From contig JBGCED010000073.1 in NCBI GenBank assembly GCA_045106055.1, positions 1-28,317 on the forward strand: a stretch of 28,317 nt of DNA, read 5' to 3'. The notes under the pieces were generated by a model, which worked only from the letters and a program-made list of their open reading frames with translations, searched no databases and was not told the DNA's origin. The DNA is from JBGCED01 sp045106055 (GTDB taxonomy: Bacteria; Pseudomonadota; Alphaproteobacteria; CBDDJK01). How positions within the stretch are numbered: position 1 is the first letter of the stretch; each line of letters starts with the position of its first letter. A program made the translations under genes and the position numbers. Shown in pieces: positions 16,506 through 25,024 of the stretch.

Positions 16506-17654
16506 CTAGCGATTGGTGAATTTTAATTCGATGCGGCGATTTTGTTGCAAAGCTTCTGCGGTATCTTCATTGACCAATGGTTGAAATTCACCAAAGCCCG
16601 CAGCCGAAAGATTGCTGGCAGCGATGCCTTGACTGATCAAAAAGCGCACCACCGATAATGCACGCGCGGTTGATAATTCCCAATTTGAGCGAAATTGCGC
16701 GGTGCTAATTGGAATGCGGTCGGTATGACCTTCCACTTGCAACACCCAATTCAAATCCTCTGGAATATTGGGGATGATCTCTTTTAAAGTGTTGGATAGG
16801 CGTGCAAGCTGTAATTGCCCCGCAACCCCAAGCGCAGCCGATCCTTGATCAAATAGCACTTCGGATTGAAAAACAAAGCGATCCCCCACAATTTGAATAT
16901 CTTGACGCGTTCCCAGAATTTCACGCAATTTGCCAAAAAATTCAGACCGATATTGCGCCAATTCATTGACCTTGCTTGCCAATGCGACATTTAAGCGGCT
17001 GCCCAGATCCACGATTTGCGCTTGTGCTTCAGCATCGCGCTGTTCGGATTCGCTTAATAATTGTTCCAATCGCCCCAATTGATCGCGTAAGGCCGCCATT
17101 TGCTGGTTTAGCCGCACAATTTCCGCCTGATTTTGTATATTTTGTGCGGTTTCCGCATCAATTTGTTGATCGCGGCTGGCAATATCATTGGTCAAACTTT
17201 CGCGCTGCGCTTCCAAGGCTTCAATTTGCGCTGCCAAGCGATCACGCGCAAATAATAAATTGGCAAGCTCGCCCTTTATCGCATCCATTTCAACCGATTG
17301 CTGATCCATCAATGCTTGTATATTTGCCAGCTGATCCTTTGAAACACCCAGCGCTGTTTCAAGCTGGCTTTCTGTTTCCAGGCTGGCTTGAAGCTGGGTT
17401 GAAAGTCGGTCAATATCTTGGGCAAGACTGTTATTCTTTTTTTCCTCAAGCGATAGCATGGATACCAAACGCGATAATTCCTGATTTAAAACCCCCACCT
17501 CGCGATCACGCCCGATCAAGGATTGATTTAAGAAAAATTGTGCGACCACAAAAATCATCAATAGAAAAATAATGACCATGATCAATGCCGCCAGCGAATC
17601 CACAAAGCCTGGCCAGATGTCGGTTTGGGTGCGTTGCCTGCGCATTTGCATCAT
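16506..17654 (-). CDS. MotB/OmpA-like peptidoglycan-binding stator protein with long coiled coil
   Basis: The 382-aa protein has one membrane segment near residues 19-43 (FVDSLAALIMVIIFLLMIF). Asp19 is in the place of the proton-carrying Asp of MotB. A long coiled coil (about 50-235, rich in Gln/Glu/Leu) precedes an OmpA-type domain (about 255-380). The domain contains SEVLFDQGSAAL, VEGHTDRIPI, NWELSTARALSVVRFL, AAGFGEFQP and NRRIELKF, which bind peptidoglycan. It follows the MotA/ExbB-like gene after 13 nt, and its AAGGGA ribosome site overlaps that gene's stop. The pair is a proton-driven stator-like complex. No flagellar or tol genes lie nearby, so its job is unknown; an envelope role is likely. 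Confidence 0.85.
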   Translation of the reverse strand: MMQMRRQRTQTDIWPGFVDSLAALIMVIIFLLMIFVVAQFFLNQSLIGRDREVGVLNQELSRLVSMLSLEEKKNNSLAQDIDRLSTQLQASLETESQLETALGVSKDQLANIQALMDQQSVEMDAIKGELANLLFARDRLAAQIEALEAQRESLTNDIASRDQQIDAETAQNIQNQAEIVRLNQQMAALRDQLGRLEQLLSESEQRDAEAQAQIVDLGSRLNVALASKVNELAQYRSEFFGKLREILGTRQDIQIVGDRFVFQSEVLFDQGSAALGVAGQLQLARLSNTLKEIIPNIPEDLNWVLQVEGHTDRIPISTAQFRSNWELSTARALSVVRFLISQGIAASNLSAAGFGEFQPLVNEDTAEALQQNRRIELKFTNR

Positions 17655-17667
17655 AATGGTTTGTCCC

Positions 17668-18948
17668 TTATGATGATGGCGCGCGCGGCGGCGCTTTTAA
17701 AGGGGGCGGCACACGCCCGCTTGCTTGCGATTCGGTTGGCTGCTGGGATGCAGCAACTTGCCCATAAGAATTAGAAATGGTGCGCGAGACCAGCCGCAAT
17801 TCTTCGCGAATTTGCTTAACCGCACCATCGCGCCCAATCCGCAATTCATTGACCAGCAATTCAACCGCCTGTTCAATCGCCTTCAGGCTTTGCTGCTGTT
17901 CATGCCCAGCCCCTGATTGCATATTTTGCTCACTAATCCGCTCCAGTACTTGGCGGGTGCTTAGCTGACCTTCGGCAAGCTTTCGCATTAATTCATGTTC
18001 AATCTTTTGTGAATCAACCATTGCACCAAGCCGCTTATTTAAATCTGCAATGCTTGCATAAAGCTGGGATTGCTGCGTTTCGGATTTACCAATAAAATGC
18101 TGCAAGCGATCAATGGAATCCGCCGTTTGTTCCAGCAAGGATACCGCAAGCCCCATGCCGCTTGTATCCCCCTCGCCCACCATTGATCCTGAAAGGCGCG
18201 TTAAATTGGAAAGCCATTCTTCATAATCCTGATAGAAACGGTTTTGTGCTTGCGATACCCGCAGCGCGCAATAGCCCAAGATTAACGATCCAGCCAGCCC
18301 AAATAACGAAGATGAGAACGCCGTTCCCATCCCATTTAACGGGGTCATTAAGCCTTCTTTTAAAGTTTGAAAACTGTCTGACATCGCTGCCGCGCCGTCT
18401 CCTGTGGTGGAAAGCCCGCCAATCACACCGCCAACCGATTGCACGGTTTGCATCAAGCCCCAAAAAGTACCCAGCAACCCCAAAAAGACAAGCAACCCCA
18501 CCACATAACGCAAGGTTTCGCGCGATTCATCGATTCTGATTGACAAGCCCTCTAGGATCATGCGCATCCCATTCGAATTAATTTGCAAATGTCCAACTTC
18601 GCGCAATCTTTGATTAAGCAAGGTCGCGGTTGGGCGAATAAGGCGCGGGCTTTTCGCGGCATCTTCATGGCTTAGCGTCATGCTATCATGTGAAATTTGC
18701 GCGTTGGGATTGTTTAAATTTTCATCAACCGTGCGAAACCATAGCGTCCAGCGTTCCGCCATAATCAAATCATAAAGATTCTTAAACGCAAGCACGATGC
18801 CAATCAACAACACCCCCAAAATACCGCCATTAATCACAATATTTGCTTGAAAGGCAAGGCTTAGCGCGGGCAGGATAAACAAAATCGCAGCGACAATAAT
18901 CGCCAGAAAGATTAAAATTTCAACAATTTGCTTTAACGCCCCATGCAT
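17668..18948 (-). CDS. MotA/TolQ/ExbB-family proton channel protein
   Basis: The 426-aa inner-membrane protein has four predicted spans: two near the N terminus (about 9-32 and 38-58) and two later (about 147-170 and 205-230). The later pair includes VVGLLVFLGLLGTFWGLMQT and PLNGMGTAFSSSLFGLAGSL, the signature of MotA/TolQ/ExbB channels. A cytoplasmic tail of about 195 residues follows, helical and then Pro/Ser/Ala-rich (VPPPLKAPPRAPSS). AAGGAC precedes the ATG. It is the upstream member of the stator operon. The long tail and missing motor genes set it apart from true MotA. It also resembles ZorA of Zorya defence, but no partner genes of that system are present. Confidence 0.87.
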   Translation of the reverse strand: MHGALKQIVEILIFLAIIVAAILFILPALSLAFQANIVINGGILGVLLIGIVLAFKNLYDLIMAERWTLWFRTVDENLNNPNAQISHDSMTLSHEDAAKSPRLIRPTATLLNQRLREVGHLQINSNGMRMILEGLSIRIDESRETLRYVVGLLVFLGLLGTFWGLMQTVQSVGGVIGGLSTTGDGAAAMSDSFQTLKEGLMTPLNGMGTAFSSSLFGLAGSLILGYCALRVSQAQNRFYQDYEEWLSNLTRLSGSMVGEGDTSGMGLAVSLLEQTADSIDRLQHFIGKSETQQSQLYASIADLNKRLGAMVDSQKIEHELMRKLAEGQLSTRQVLERISEQNMQSGAGHEQQQSLKAIEQAVELLVNELRIGRDGAVKQIREELRLVSRTISNSYGQVAASQQPTESQASGRVPPPLKAPPRAPSS

Positions 18949-19022
18949 TTGCTTGTCCTTTTTTATTTTTACATTTCTTTTTCACACGCACACGCCATTA
19001 GGCTTGTTTTAAATTTTATACC

Positions 19023-20384
19023 CTAATCAGATATGCCCCATTGTTCAAGTCGCTTTCTTGATGGAAACAGCATCGGCAGCGCTTGATCCGATATATCATC
19101 GGTGGTAACGCGCTCTTTAAACGAAAGCTCCATCTGAATGTCTGAGAAATCCGTGGGTGATCGCCCAATATTCATACATTGCCATTGCGAACCAAGATAT
19201 TTTATATTTTTTTTGCATATTGGCGTGGCAGACAGAAAATGCAGCTGGCTTAAGCGGTTGGCGCGTTTGGTGGATTCAATCCCCTGAATAACATCGGGGT
19301 GCCACCATACGGTATCGCCTGGCGCAAGATCGGGTATGGTTGTTTGCGCCGCGTATAATTCATTATAAAGTTTGGAAATCACGCTTAATGGCTCACCTGG
19401 ATTTGCGCCCACAAAATAGCGCGGATCAAGATCAGACATTAAATTACGCAATAAAATATAACCAATTGCTTTCACAAGCGGAATGCAGGTTAGTGTGCCT
19501 TCTTTTGATTCAATATTTGACCAGCTTGCATAGCCCAGAAAGCTGCGGAACATAGAACAATTATTAACCCCTGATGCAAACCGCACAAGCGGCCTTAGCG
19601 AGGCATCCCACGGGTCATATTCCTTGAATTTGCCCATAAATAAATTCATATAAATCCGTCTAAATGCGGGATCCATCCAGCGTTCTATGCCGCCATCGGG
19701 AATATGCAGGCGCATCGCCCCATCATATTCTTGTGGATTTCGTGCCATAAAACGATCAATATAAATGGCTTGATCCGCTAAATTAACGGTTTTTGCGGCA
19801 TTTGGATCACTGCGCCAAATTTGATTTAAAAATGATTTGGTTGCAATTAAATTTGGATGCTGGCGCATCTCCATCTGCGGTTTTGACCAGAAAATCGGTG
19901 CAATCGCTTCATCGGGCGTTTGAAAAAGGGGGGTTTGATATTTTGCTTCGCTGGCATCTTGGGCTTCGGCTTGACTTTCCCCATCGCCGTCCGCCAAGCC
20001 TGCTTTATCTTGCATTTCCGCAGGCTTACCAGCAGGTTTTTGTGCATCCCGCAATTTTTCGCGATACTTATTATCCTTTAAATAGGCATCAAGCTGTTCT
20101 TCCCAATTGCGGATATTGTCATGTTCAAACACGCCGCGAATGACAATAACGCCAAAGCGCCTTAGTGAAACACGCATCACATCGGATACATTATTATCCA
20201 CAATATCTTGAAATTTTATATCTGGAATGGTTGCGCGCCGCGCAATGTTACGGTTTTGAATGCGTTCAATATCATGCATTAATTCCGAACGAATGACGCC
20301 AAAGGCTTTGTTGGCTTGTATGCCCCCTTGTGCGAATTCTTGTTTGGTTAGGGCAATACGGGCTTTTAATTCAGGAGTGATCAT
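19023..20384 (-). CDS. DUF1479 (YbiU-like) putative Fe(II)/2-oxoglutarate oxygenase-fold protein
   Basis: The 453-aa protein matches DUF1479 in several blocks: FGVIVIRGVF (about 78-86), FWSKPQMEMRQHPNL (165-179), GGIERWMDPAFRRIY (231-245), CSMFRSFLGYASW, GYILLRNLMSDL and PGDTVWWHPDV (355-365). The metal site looks altered. The usual H-x-D-G motif is HIPDGG here (His227, Asp230, one extra residue). The place I would expect the distal His (DVIHGVE-like) reads DVIQGIE (Gln367). His362 and Arg374/377 are present. Residues about 116-150 are a low-complexity Ala/Lys/Asp/Glu insert. It may be a changed or inactive oxygenase. It lies 70 nt downstream of potA on the same strand, so it could be part of that operon. 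The function is unknown. Confidence 0.8.
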   Translation of the reverse strand: MITPELKARIALTKQEFAQGGIQANKAFGVIRSELMHDIERIQNRNIARRATIPDIKFQDIVDNNVSDVMRVSLRRFGVIVIRGVFEHDNIRNWEEQLDAYLKDNKYREKLRDAQKPAGKPAEMQDKAGLADGDGESQAEAQDASEAKYQTPLFQTPDEAIAPIFWSKPQMEMRQHPNLIATKSFLNQIWRSDPNAAKTVNLADQAIYIDRFMARNPQEYDGAMRLHIPDGGIERWMDPAFRRIYMNLFMGKFKEYDPWDASLRPLVRFASGVNNCSMFRSFLGYASWSNIESKEGTLTCIPLVKAIGYILLRNLMSDLDPRYFVGANPGEPLSVISKLYNELYAAQTTIPDLAPGDTVWWHPDVIQGIESTKRANRLSQLHFLSATPICKKNIKYLGSQWQCMNIGRSPTDFSDIQMELSFKERVTTDDISDQALPMLFPSRKRLEQWGISD

Positions 20385-20453
20385 TAACGCTTAATCCAGA
20401 TGAATGAGATAAAAGAAATTGAGAACATAAAGAACTTGGATAAGAGAAAAAAG

Positions 20454-21551
20454 CTATTCACGCAAGATTAAAGTATCCGATGGATTCCATGTAAACCAGC
20501 ATTCATCACCCATTTTTAAATCATCATCGCGATCACGGCTTGCGTTGGGAACGGTCACTTGCAATTCAAGCCCTTTTTCGGTCTTTAAATAAAGATGGCT
20601 TTCATTCCCATAATAGGCAAGCTGTTCAACCTTTGCTTTGATCGCAATTCTGCCTTGCGGCGGTCTTTGCTTGAAAATCAATGCTTTTTCAGGGCGAACC
20701 GCAATCCCTATTTCTTCGCCAGCATCATAATCATCGGCATTTTCAAAGGGAAGCGAAATTTCCCCAATGCCGTCAACCCCAACACTGATCACATTTGCAT
20801 GGGCGGAAACAAAGCGCCCTTCAAATAAGTTCATCCGCCCAATAAAATCCGCAACAAAGCGGTTGGTTGGATATTCATATAATTCAATCGGGGTTGCCAC
20901 TTGCAGCACTTTTCCCTTATTCATCACCGCAATTCGATTTGCCATGCTAAGGGCTTCATCTTGATCATGGGTGACCATGATAAAGGTAATGCCCACTGTG
21001 TTTTGCAATTTCACCAATTCAATCTGCATCGCTTCGCGCAATTTGGCATCCAGCGCAGACAAAGGCTCGTCCAGCAATAGGACTTTTGGCTTTTTAACCA
21101 ATGCCCGCGCCAGCGCAACCCGCTGACGCTGCCCGCCTGATAATTGGTCGGGCATGCGGTCTTTTAAATGGTCCAGCTGCACCAATTCCAAGGATTCAAG
21201 CACTTTCTTGGGAATATCCGCCCCTGAAACCCCATCAATTTTAAGCCCATAAGCAACATTATCGCCAACCGTCATATGGGGAAATACCGCATAGGATTGA
21301 AACACCATATTGGTCACCCGCTTATTGGGCGGGTCATAGGTTACATCCTTGCCATCAATGAAAATTTTACCGCGTGTTGCCATCTCAAAGCCTGAAATCA
21401 TGCGCAATAAAGTTGTTTTTCCGCAGCCTGATGGCCCAAGCAGCGCGAAAAACTCTCCCTCTTCAATTTGAATATTAGTTTGGCTAACGGCATGGACATT
21501 GCCTGGAAAGATTTTATCCACCCCTTGAATGTCAATGATAATATTGCCCAT
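20454..21551 (-). CDS. potA: Polyamine-type ABC transporter ATP-binding protein (PotA)
   Basis: ATPase subunit of a spermidine/putrescine-type importer. The 365-aa protein has Walker A GPSGCGKT (39-46), Q-loop VFQSYAVFPHMTV, signature LSGGQ (137-141), Walker B VLLLDEP (157-163) and the switch His in MVTHDQDEA. A C-terminal TOBE-like domain (about 240-360) is of the PotA type. The start ATG overlaps the stop of the permease gene in a TAATG arrangement, so the two are translationally coupled. Substrate is inferred from the PotABC layout; related importers take other organic cations. Confidence 0.92.
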   Translation of the reverse strand: MGNIIIDIQGVDKIFPGNVHAVSQTNIQIEEGEFFALLGPSGCGKTTLLRMISGFEMATRGKIFIDGKDVTYDPPNKRVTNMVFQSYAVFPHMTVGDNVAYGLKIDGVSGADIPKKVLESLELVQLDHLKDRMPDQLSGGQRQRVALARALVKKPKVLLLDEPLSALDAKLREAMQIELVKLQNTVGITFIMVTHDQDEALSMANRIAVMNKGKVLQVATPIELYEYPTNRFVADFIGRMNLFEGRFVSAHANVISVGVDGIGEISLPFENADDYDAGEEIGIAVRPEKALIFKQRPPQGRIAIKAKVEQLAYYGNESHLYLKTEKGLELQVTVPNASRDRDDDLKMGDECWFTWNPSDTLILRE

Positions 21552-22384
21552 TATTTTTGATCCTTTTGCTGATATTTCATCGCGATGATGGTAAGCACAA
21601 TGGTGATGATAATCAAAATGGTTGAAGCCGCATTTACCTCGGGCGTGACCGAAAAGCGAAGCATGGAAAAGATTTTAACAGGAAAAGTAATGGTTTCAGG
21701 CCCTGCGGTGAAAAAAGTAATCACAAAATCATCCAGCGACAGGGTGAATGCAAGCAAGCCCCCCGCAACAATGCCCGGCTTTAGATAAGGCAGCAAAATA
21801 TCTTTGAAAATTTGCCATTCACTTGCGCCAAGATCGCGCCCTGCCTCTTCATATTCACGGTTAAAGCCTGCAAGCCTTGCGCGCACAACCACAGCAACAA
21901 AGGGAAAGGAAAAGGAAATATGGGCAATGATGATCTTGCCCAAGCTAAGCGGCCATATCAAATCATTGGGCCAGCCAATGCGCGCAAAAAAGGCAAGCAT
22001 CGCAACCCCCAAACAAATTTCAGGCACAACAATCGGCAATGCCATCGTGCCTTCATAAAGCGATTTAAAGGAAAAGCGAAACCGCCATAATAAAATTGCA
22101 GTCAGCGTGCCAAGGATAAGCGATATAAATGTTGATACCAGCGCAATCGTCAATGAATTGGCAAATGCCATCATTAATGAATCATTATTAAATGCCTTTG
22201 CATAATAATCAAAAGTAAAGCCGCGCCACACAATATTGCGCTTTGAATCATTAAAGCTAAAGGCGATCAAAATAATAATCGGCACATATAAAAATAAAAA
22301 CACAGCAAGCAGCAGCAACCGCATTTGCCATTTGCTGCTATAATCCAGCGGATCGCGTTGTTTTTTCTTGAATAATTTTATCAT
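21551..22384 (-). CDS. potC: Polyamine-type ABC transporter permease (PotC/PotI-like)
   Basis: The 277-aa inner-membrane permease has about six predicted spans. The EAA loop that contacts the ATPase reads EEAGRDLGASEWQIFKDILLP. The N-terminal FLYVPIIILIAFSFNDSK and the later FTLSLDDFVITFFTAGP are characteristic of the PotC/PotI subgroup. It overlaps the upstream permease gene by 4 nt (ATGA) and the downstream potA by 1 nt. The three genes therefore form a tight operon. Confidence 0.9.
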   Translation of the reverse strand: MIKLFKKKQRDPLDYSSKWQMRLLLLAVFLFLYVPIIILIAFSFNDSKRNIVWRGFTFDYYAKAFNNDSLMMAFANSLTIALVSTFISLILGTLTAILLWRFRFSFKSLYEGTMALPIVVPEICLGVAMLAFFARIGWPNDLIWPLSLGKIIIAHISFSFPFVAVVVRARLAGFNREYEEAGRDLGASEWQIFKDILLPYLKPGIVAGGLLAFTLSLDDFVITFFTAGPETITFPVKIFSMLRFSVTPEVNAASTILIIITIVLTIIAMKYQQKDQK

Positions 22385-23316
22385 TGCAAGCCCCCCGCAC
22401 CCTTACTGCGATTAAGATAAGCACGCAGCGCAAGCACCCCAAAGGTAATATACATTAAGGTAAAGGACAATGCCGCACCAAAGGGCCAATCATTGGCATC
22501 TTTAAATTGGCGTTCAATCACATTTGCAATCATCAAACTATCAGGGCCGCCCAGCAATGCAGGGGTTAAATAAGAACCAAGCGCAGGGATAAAAGTAATT
22601 AGCGATCCTGATAAAATCCCAGGCATTGCAAGCGGCACAACGATCCATAAAAAGGTTCTAACCTGCCCCGCACCAAGATCAAGGCTTGCTTCAATATAGC
22701 TGCGATCCAACCGCTCTAGCGCGGCATAAAGCGGCAATACCATAAAGGGCAAATGCACATAGACAAGCCCCACCACCACCGCAGAATCATGATAGAGCAT
22801 TTGCAAAGGTTCAAACCGCGCCCCCATAATGCTGGTGGCAAGTTCCGGCGATCCAACAAGCGCGATGCTGCCCTTGGCAAGATCATAAAACCATTCAACC
22901 GTATGATTAACATAGCCATTGGTTCTAAGCACAGCAATTAAAGCATAGGTGCGAATGAGTAAATTTGTCCAAAAGGGCAAAATCACCATCAGCAGCAAAT
23001 AGGGCTTCCATTTTTTGGGCGCATAAACAATGATCAAGGATAGGGGAAGCCCAATCATCAAACAAATCAAGGTCACCACCCCCGCAACCAAAAAGGATTT
23101 TCCAAAAATTTGCAAGAAAATCGGCTCGAACACCCGCGCATAATTGCTAAGCGTTCCTGTAATTGCAATTTCAACAAGCCCTTGCTTTTCGCCAAAGCTC
23201 AAGACCCAAATAAGCCCCATCGGAATGATAAAAAACAAGGCAAGCCACAGGCTGGGCGCAGTAAAAATCGCCCAAAATACTTTTTTATATATTTTCCAAT
23301 TTTCCATTCTTTCCAT
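22381..23316 (-). CDS. potB: Polyamine-type ABC transporter permease (PotB/PotH-like)
   Basis: The 311-aa inner-membrane permease begins with a hydrophobic span (SLWLALFFIIPMGLIWVLSF). Its EAA loop reads EASLDLGAGQVRTFLWIVVP, and FIPALGSYLTPALLGGPDSL is typical of PotB/PotH. It is the first gene of the transporter operon. Two Met codons (residues 1 and 4) are possible starts and neither has a clear ribosome site. No substrate-binding protein (PotD/PotF) gene lies next to it. That is unusual, since the family needs one; it may be encoded elsewhere. Confidence 0.9.
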   Translation of the reverse strand: MERMENWKIYKKVFWAIFTAPSLWLALFFIIPMGLIWVLSFGEKQGLVEIAITGTLSNYARVFEPIFLQIFGKSFLVAGVVTLICLMIGLPLSLIIVYAPKKWKPYLLLMVILPFWTNLLIRTYALIAVLRTNGYVNHTVEWFYDLAKGSIALVGSPELATSIMGARFEPLQMLYHDSAVVVGLVYVHLPFMVLPLYAALERLDRSYIEASLDLGAGQVRTFLWIVVPLAMPGILSGSLITFIPALGSYLTPALLGGPDSLMIANVIERQFKDANDWPFGAALSFTLMYITFGVLALRAYLNRSKGAGGLQ

Positions 23317-23363
23317 AATCTATCAATTACAGAAACTTATCAAGATTTTTTTATATTTATGGA

Positions 23364-23495
23364 TTATTGCCAATAGGGTTCGGTGCTGCGATTTTCTTTT
23401 TTATAAGCTTCCTTACAAGCTTCAATTGATTTGATCGCGGTTTGGATTGATTCAAAGCAGCTTTCTAATTTCCACTTCGCACCCCCACTATCCAT
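23364..23495 (-). CDS. Possible 43-aa ORF upstream of potB
   Basis: Short ORF too small for most gene finders. It starts MDSGGAKWKLESC, continues with an amphipathic helix (FESIQTAIKSIEACKEAYKK) and ends STEPYWQ. The frame is open back to a TAA about 30 nt upstream. No good ribosome site is seen. Codon choice looks natural and it lies 47 nt before potB on the same strand. It could be a small protein, the remnant of a lost gene such as the missing binding protein, or chance. I recognise no family. Confidence 0.35.
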   Translation of the reverse strand: MDSGGAKWKLESCFESIQTAIKSIEACKEAYKKENRSTEPYWQ

Positions 23496-23577
23496 TGTTT
23501 TTATTTTCGCGCCCAGCTTAATTTACCCCACAGCCCCTTTTTAACACAAAAAATAAGTTATTTTATTTTTTGTTGCA

Positions 23578-23624
23578 TTATTTTATGTTATACATTATAT
23601 AACACATAGCAAAACATAAAATAA
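23578..23624. promoter_or_regulatory. Nested palindrome upstream of the YeeE gene, likely operator
   Basis: TTATTTTATGTT (23578-23589) and AACATAAAATAA (23613-23624) are perfect 12-bp inverted copies. Inside, GTTATA (23587-23592) and TATAAC (23598-23603) form a second 6-bp dyad that overlaps -10-like TATA sequence. The A+T-rich, symmetrical layout just before a sulfur transporter suggests a repressor site. BigR/SqrR-type sulfide sensors control such genes in other bacteria. Which regulator binds is a guess. Confidence 0.55.
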
Positions 23625-23642
23625 ATGACGGAGTTTGGTGAA

Positions 23643-24740
23643 ATGATTGATTTTTTAAATCTGGATGCGCTTGATTACCCGCTGCGGGCGGTAATTGGTG
23701 GGCTGGTGATTGGGCTTATCTTTGGCGGGGCAGCCTTAATTAGCGGCTTTTGCCTTCGAACCTTGGTGATTGGCGATGAACGCGCAAAACGCATTCGGCA
23801 AATCAGAATTTGGATGATTGCCATCATGGTTGGGCTTATCGGCATTTATGGGCTAACTTATTTTTATGATCTGTCGCTTGCAGGGTCAATTTATCGCATG
23901 GATATATTAAACCCGATTGCAATCTTGGTTGGCGGGATTATGTTTGGCAGCGGCATGGTGCTTGCGCGCGGATGCTTGGCGCGCCATTTGGTACTGGGCG
24001 GCACGGGCAACATCAGAAGCTGGGTCGTGCTTTTGGTTGCGGGGCTTAGCGCATATGCAACTGCGCGCGGGATATTCGCCTATGGACGGATATATCTTGG
24101 TGATTTATGGGTGATTGAACATGATTCAAGCGCCGTAGCTCCCTATATATTGGGGGTCGTCGGGCTATTATTCGTCGCTGGCTTATTATATGCGCGCCGC
24201 CGACTTTTTCAAAGTGAAAGCGGGCAGAATCCAGCAAAAGACGCCATTAGCGCATTGTTAATTGGCGGCGCAATCGTTGCAAGCTTTTATGTAACCGCGA
24301 TCTGGGCATTGGATGAATTTGATCCAAGCCCCGCTGAATCGCTGCGCTTCACCTTACCGCTTGGCGATGGCATTGTTTATTTATTGACCCATACGGGCGC
24401 AGATGCAAATTTTTCAATCGCGCTGATTGGCGGGGTTGGGATTGGCAGCTTTATCATTGCACTGATGACCAAACGCTTTTCATTGCAAGGATTTGAAGAT
24501 GCACGATCCACCTTGCGCTATATGTTTGCGGGCGTGTTGATGGGCATTGGCGGGGTGATGGCGCTTGGCTGCACGATTGGTCAGGGGCTGGTTGGGCTTT
24601 CCAGCCTTTCTAGCAGCGCGCCGCTGGCGATCTTTGCCTTTTATGTTGGCGGCAAAGCAACCAATGCTTATTTGCAATTTCGTGATCATAAAGTCACATC
24701 ACTTGCATCAAAATCACCTGAATTCAAAGGTTATGCTTGA
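23643..24740 (+). CDS. YeeE/YedE-family sulfur-compound transporter
   Basis: Predicted inner-membrane protein of 365 aa with about nine or ten spans, in the YeeE/YedE (TsuA-type) family that takes up thiosulfate or related sulfur species. Conserved Cys-containing motifs are present: GFCLRTLVIG (Cys37), MVLARGCLARH (Cys111) and GGVMALGCTIGQGLVGLS (Cys310). In studied members two such cysteines pass the substrate along. I start at the ATG at 23643 because GGAG (23630-23633) lies 9 nt upstream. An earlier in-frame ATG at 23625 directly abuts the palindrome and lacks a ribosome site. Upstream lies a nested palindrome; downstream ssrA begins at once. Confidence 0.88.
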   Translation: MIDFLNLDALDYPLRAVIGGLVIGLIFGGAALISGFCLRTLVIGDERAKRIRQIRIWMIAIMVGLIGIYGLTYFYDLSLAGSIYRMDILNPIAILVGGIMFGSGMVLARGCLARHLVLGGTGNIRSWVVLLVAGLSAYATARGIFAYGRIYLGDLWVIEHDSSAVAPYILGVVGLLFVAGLLYARRRLFQSESGQNPAKDAISALLIGGAIVASFYVTAIWALDEFDPSPAESLRFTLPLGDGIVYLLTHTGADANFSIALIGGVGIGSFIIALMTKRFSLQGFEDARSTLRYMFAGVLMGIGGVMALGCTIGQGLVGLSSLSSSAPLAIFAFYVGGKATNAYLQFRDHKVTSLASKSPEFKGYA

Positions 24741-24764
24741 AAAGGCGGCAAAAATCATTATGTT
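24737..24764 (+). promoter_or_regulatory. Possible ssrA promoter
   Basis: TTGAAA (24737-24742), a 16-nt spacer and TATGTT (24759-24764) form a plausible sigma70-type promoter about 20-30 nt before the acceptor part of tmRNA. The -35 box overlaps the stop codon of the YeeE gene. Confidence 0.4.
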
Positions 24765-24939
24765 AATCAATGTCAGCCTTGGTTGACTGTAACGCGAAAA
24801 GATGTTGCGAAATAGCCGTAGCGGACCCGGGGGCAGTACCCGGCGACTCCACCATTAATTTTTGTTCTTACGAAGTTGCGTATCACTAAGTTTTTAATTT
24901 GCATGTAAAACCTGCGTGGGTAAAGCCTGCGTGGCATGA

Positions 24940-25024
24940 CAATCACCTTTGAGGTGATTGCAAATTAAGCCAACAATCACCTTTGAGGTGATTGCAAACA
25001 AAATCATCATCTTTGAGATGATTG
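24940..25024 (+). repeat. Three related hairpins in the tmRNA spacer
   Basis: Two identical units (24940-24960 and 24974-24994) each form CAATCACC/GGTGATTG around a TTTGA loop. A third (25004-25024) keeps the loop but has ATCATC/GATGAT, so a C-G pair is replaced by T-A on both sides. The compensating change shows selection or recent copying of an RNA structure. A fourth, different hairpin (CGCTGC-TAAT-GCAGCG, 25072-25087) lies just before the coding piece. These may guide processing of the precursor. Confidence 0.8.

Noticed and set aside
16976..17572. 198-aa + strand ORF opposite the MotB/OmpA-like coiled coil
   Set aside because: It mirrors the repetitive coiled-coil codons on the other strand and has no supporting start signal.
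16506..18948. Zorya-type anti-phage system (ZorA/ZorB-like pair)
   Set aside because: The two proteins share the MotA/MotB-like layout of ZorAB, but no ZorC, ZorD or ZorE helicase or nuclease gene is nearby. Similar stator pairs occur as ordinary genes in Alphaproteobacteria.
24940..25024. CRISPR array
   Set aside because: There are only three units. They are self-complementary hairpins with spacers of 9-13 nt, and no cas genes are present.
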